Shown: positions 7,130-7,626 of the stretch, one piece after another
Layout of the letters: every line of letters begins with the position of its first letter
How positions within the stretch are numbered: the stretch's first letter is position 1
DNA from: Candidatus Zymogenus sp.
Lineage (GTDB): Bacteria; Desulfobacterota; Zymogenia; Zymogenales; Zymogenaceae
DNA length: 7,626 nucleotides
Direction: 5' to 3'
Assembly: GCA_030613285.1 (NCBI GenBank)
Contig: JAUWME010000094.1
Location: 1 to 7,626 of the forward strand
Notes under the pieces: generated by a model
The model's input: only the letters and a program-made list of their open reading frames with translations
Told to the model about the DNA's origin: nothing
The model's database searches: none
Program-made: the position numbers and the translations under genes

Positions 7130-7184
7130 CTAAAATCTCCTCATTAAAATATTTTTCAAAAGAACCTTCGCTGCCAAAAACAGA

Positions 7185-7200
7185 TTGACTTGTCAGTCAA
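7185..7200. promoter_or_regulatory. Operator-like 16-base palindrome at the BKACE transcription start
   Basis: TTGACT, TGTC, AGTCAA: six-base arms match perfectly. It covers about +1 to +16 relative to the promoter at 7207-7235, where a bound repressor would block transcription. The form resembles operators of TetR-type regulators; that is inference, and no regulator gene is in the window. Confidence 0.6.
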
Positions 7201-7206
7201 GTTTTG

Positions 7207-7235
7207 ATTTTAATAACAAATCTTTTTTATGTCAA
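7207..7235 (-). promoter_or_regulatory. Sigma-70 promoter of the BKACE gene
   Basis: On the minus strand TTGACA (7235-7230), exactly 17 bases, then TAAAAT (7212-7207). Start is predicted at about 7200, giving a leader of about 70 bases before the ATG. Confidence 0.8.
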
Positions 7236-7267
7236 GAAAAATATTTTGTGATCGATTTTCACCAGTT

Positions 7268-7297
7268 GTGGCAAATTTGAAACAAGATTATTGCCAC
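7268..7297. promoter_or_regulatory. Inverted repeat upstream of the BKACE promoter
   Basis: GTGGCAA (7268-7274) and TTGCCAC (7291-7297) are perfect inverted arms, centres 23 bases apart, ending about 33 bases upstream of the -35. It may be an activator site, or a hairpin after the V4R gene; no T-run follows on the minus strand. The remainder of this 210-base gap is AT-rich with no gene. Confidence 0.4.
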
Positions 7298-7339
7298 CAT
7301 TAAACTGCTAATAAACTAAATTGATTATTAAGTTTTTAA

Positions 7340-7626
7340 TTATTTGATTACTTTTCTCTTGTCGCCCATGGGCGTCATAACAAACTTGCAGAGAGGATCA
7401 CCCTTACTGACACAAAGCTCTTCCTCACACTCGTAATCCACGTCTAATGCGCCCGAAATGGCGCCCGCTGCCATCCCGGCAGAAAGAAAACACGTCACTG
7501 TACCGGGAATCTTACCCCCATGAAACTCCTTAAAGCCAGCAGACTCCCACGTATTAGGATACTCGATGGCCGCCTTACCTGTTGCTTCATCGTATTCTAC
7601 ATTTATTAACTTTCCCCCCCCCAGGG
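7340..7626 (-). CDS. V4R (4-vinyl reductase) domain protein, N-terminus outside window
   Basis: Only the last 94 codons and the TAA are present; the gene enters from the right edge. The frame was read by hand because it has no start in the window. It shows WESAGFKEFHGGKIPGTVTC, then FLSAGMAAGAISGALDVDYE, then CEEELCVSKGDPLCKFVM. The pattern C-x(4)-C-x(3)-GDPLC-x-F at the end of a small alpha/beta domain is typical of V4R domains, which bind small hydrophobic ligands or metal and occur in hydrocarbon-sensing regulators and stand-alone proteins. Whether it has other domains cannot be seen. It is on the same strand as the BKACE gene but 210 bases upstream and separated by that gene's promoter. 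A run of nine G falls in the frame at its left edge (7614-7622). Confidence 0.7.
   Translation of the reverse strand, partial: LGGGKLINVEYDEATGKAAIEYPNTWESAGFKEFHGGKIPGTVTCFLSAGMAAGAISGALDVDYECEEELCVSKGDPLCKFVMTPMGDKRKVIK

Noticed and set aside
7362..7371. GCCCATGGGC palindrome in the V4R gene
   Set aside because: It encodes ordinary residues near the C-terminus and ten-base palindromes are common by chance.

Overview
The window reads as ordinary chromosome of a Gram-negative-type, moderately AT-rich bacterium. The cluster leuS - holA - rpsT - murJ recalls Desulfobacterota ('deltaproteobacteria'), and a BKACE (DUF849) enzyme beside a V4R-domain protein fits an anaerobic or syntrophic acyl-CoA metabolism. 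This assignment is an inference from gene content and order; nothing here fixes the taxon.

Layout. 1-1285 (minus): most of murJ, the lipid II flippase, running off the left edge. 1286-1427: a divergent promoter region with a near-consensus sigma-70 promoter and strong Shine-Dalgarno for rpsT. 1428-1703 (plus): rpsT, starting with TTG. 1704-2119: 416 bases without a recognisable gene, holding an alternating-dyad tandem repeat, a near-copy of the rpsT 3' end and an inverted copy of part of the rpsT/murJ promoter. 2120-3178 (minus): holA. 3179-3409: a small unrecognised ORF and a 36-base direct repeat. 3410-5959 (minus): leuS. 5960-6265: leuS leader with a paired direct repeat, then a terminator hairpin. 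6266-7129 (minus): a kce-like BKACE enzyme behind a strong promoter with a 16-base palindrome at the predicted transcription start. 7340-7626 (minus): the C-terminal part of a V4R-domain protein, cut by the right edge.

How they work together. LeuS (leucyl-tRNA), S20 (30S subunit), HolA (replication clamp loader) and MurJ (cell wall) are housekeeping proteins that are neighbours rather than one pathway. The BKACE gene is a separate, apparently regulated catabolic unit. No mobile element, CRISPR array, tRNA, rRNA or defence system was seen.

I found no convincing new multi-gene system. The observations most worth following are the palindrome at the BKACE start site and the related G-rich repeats in the gaps on either side of holA.
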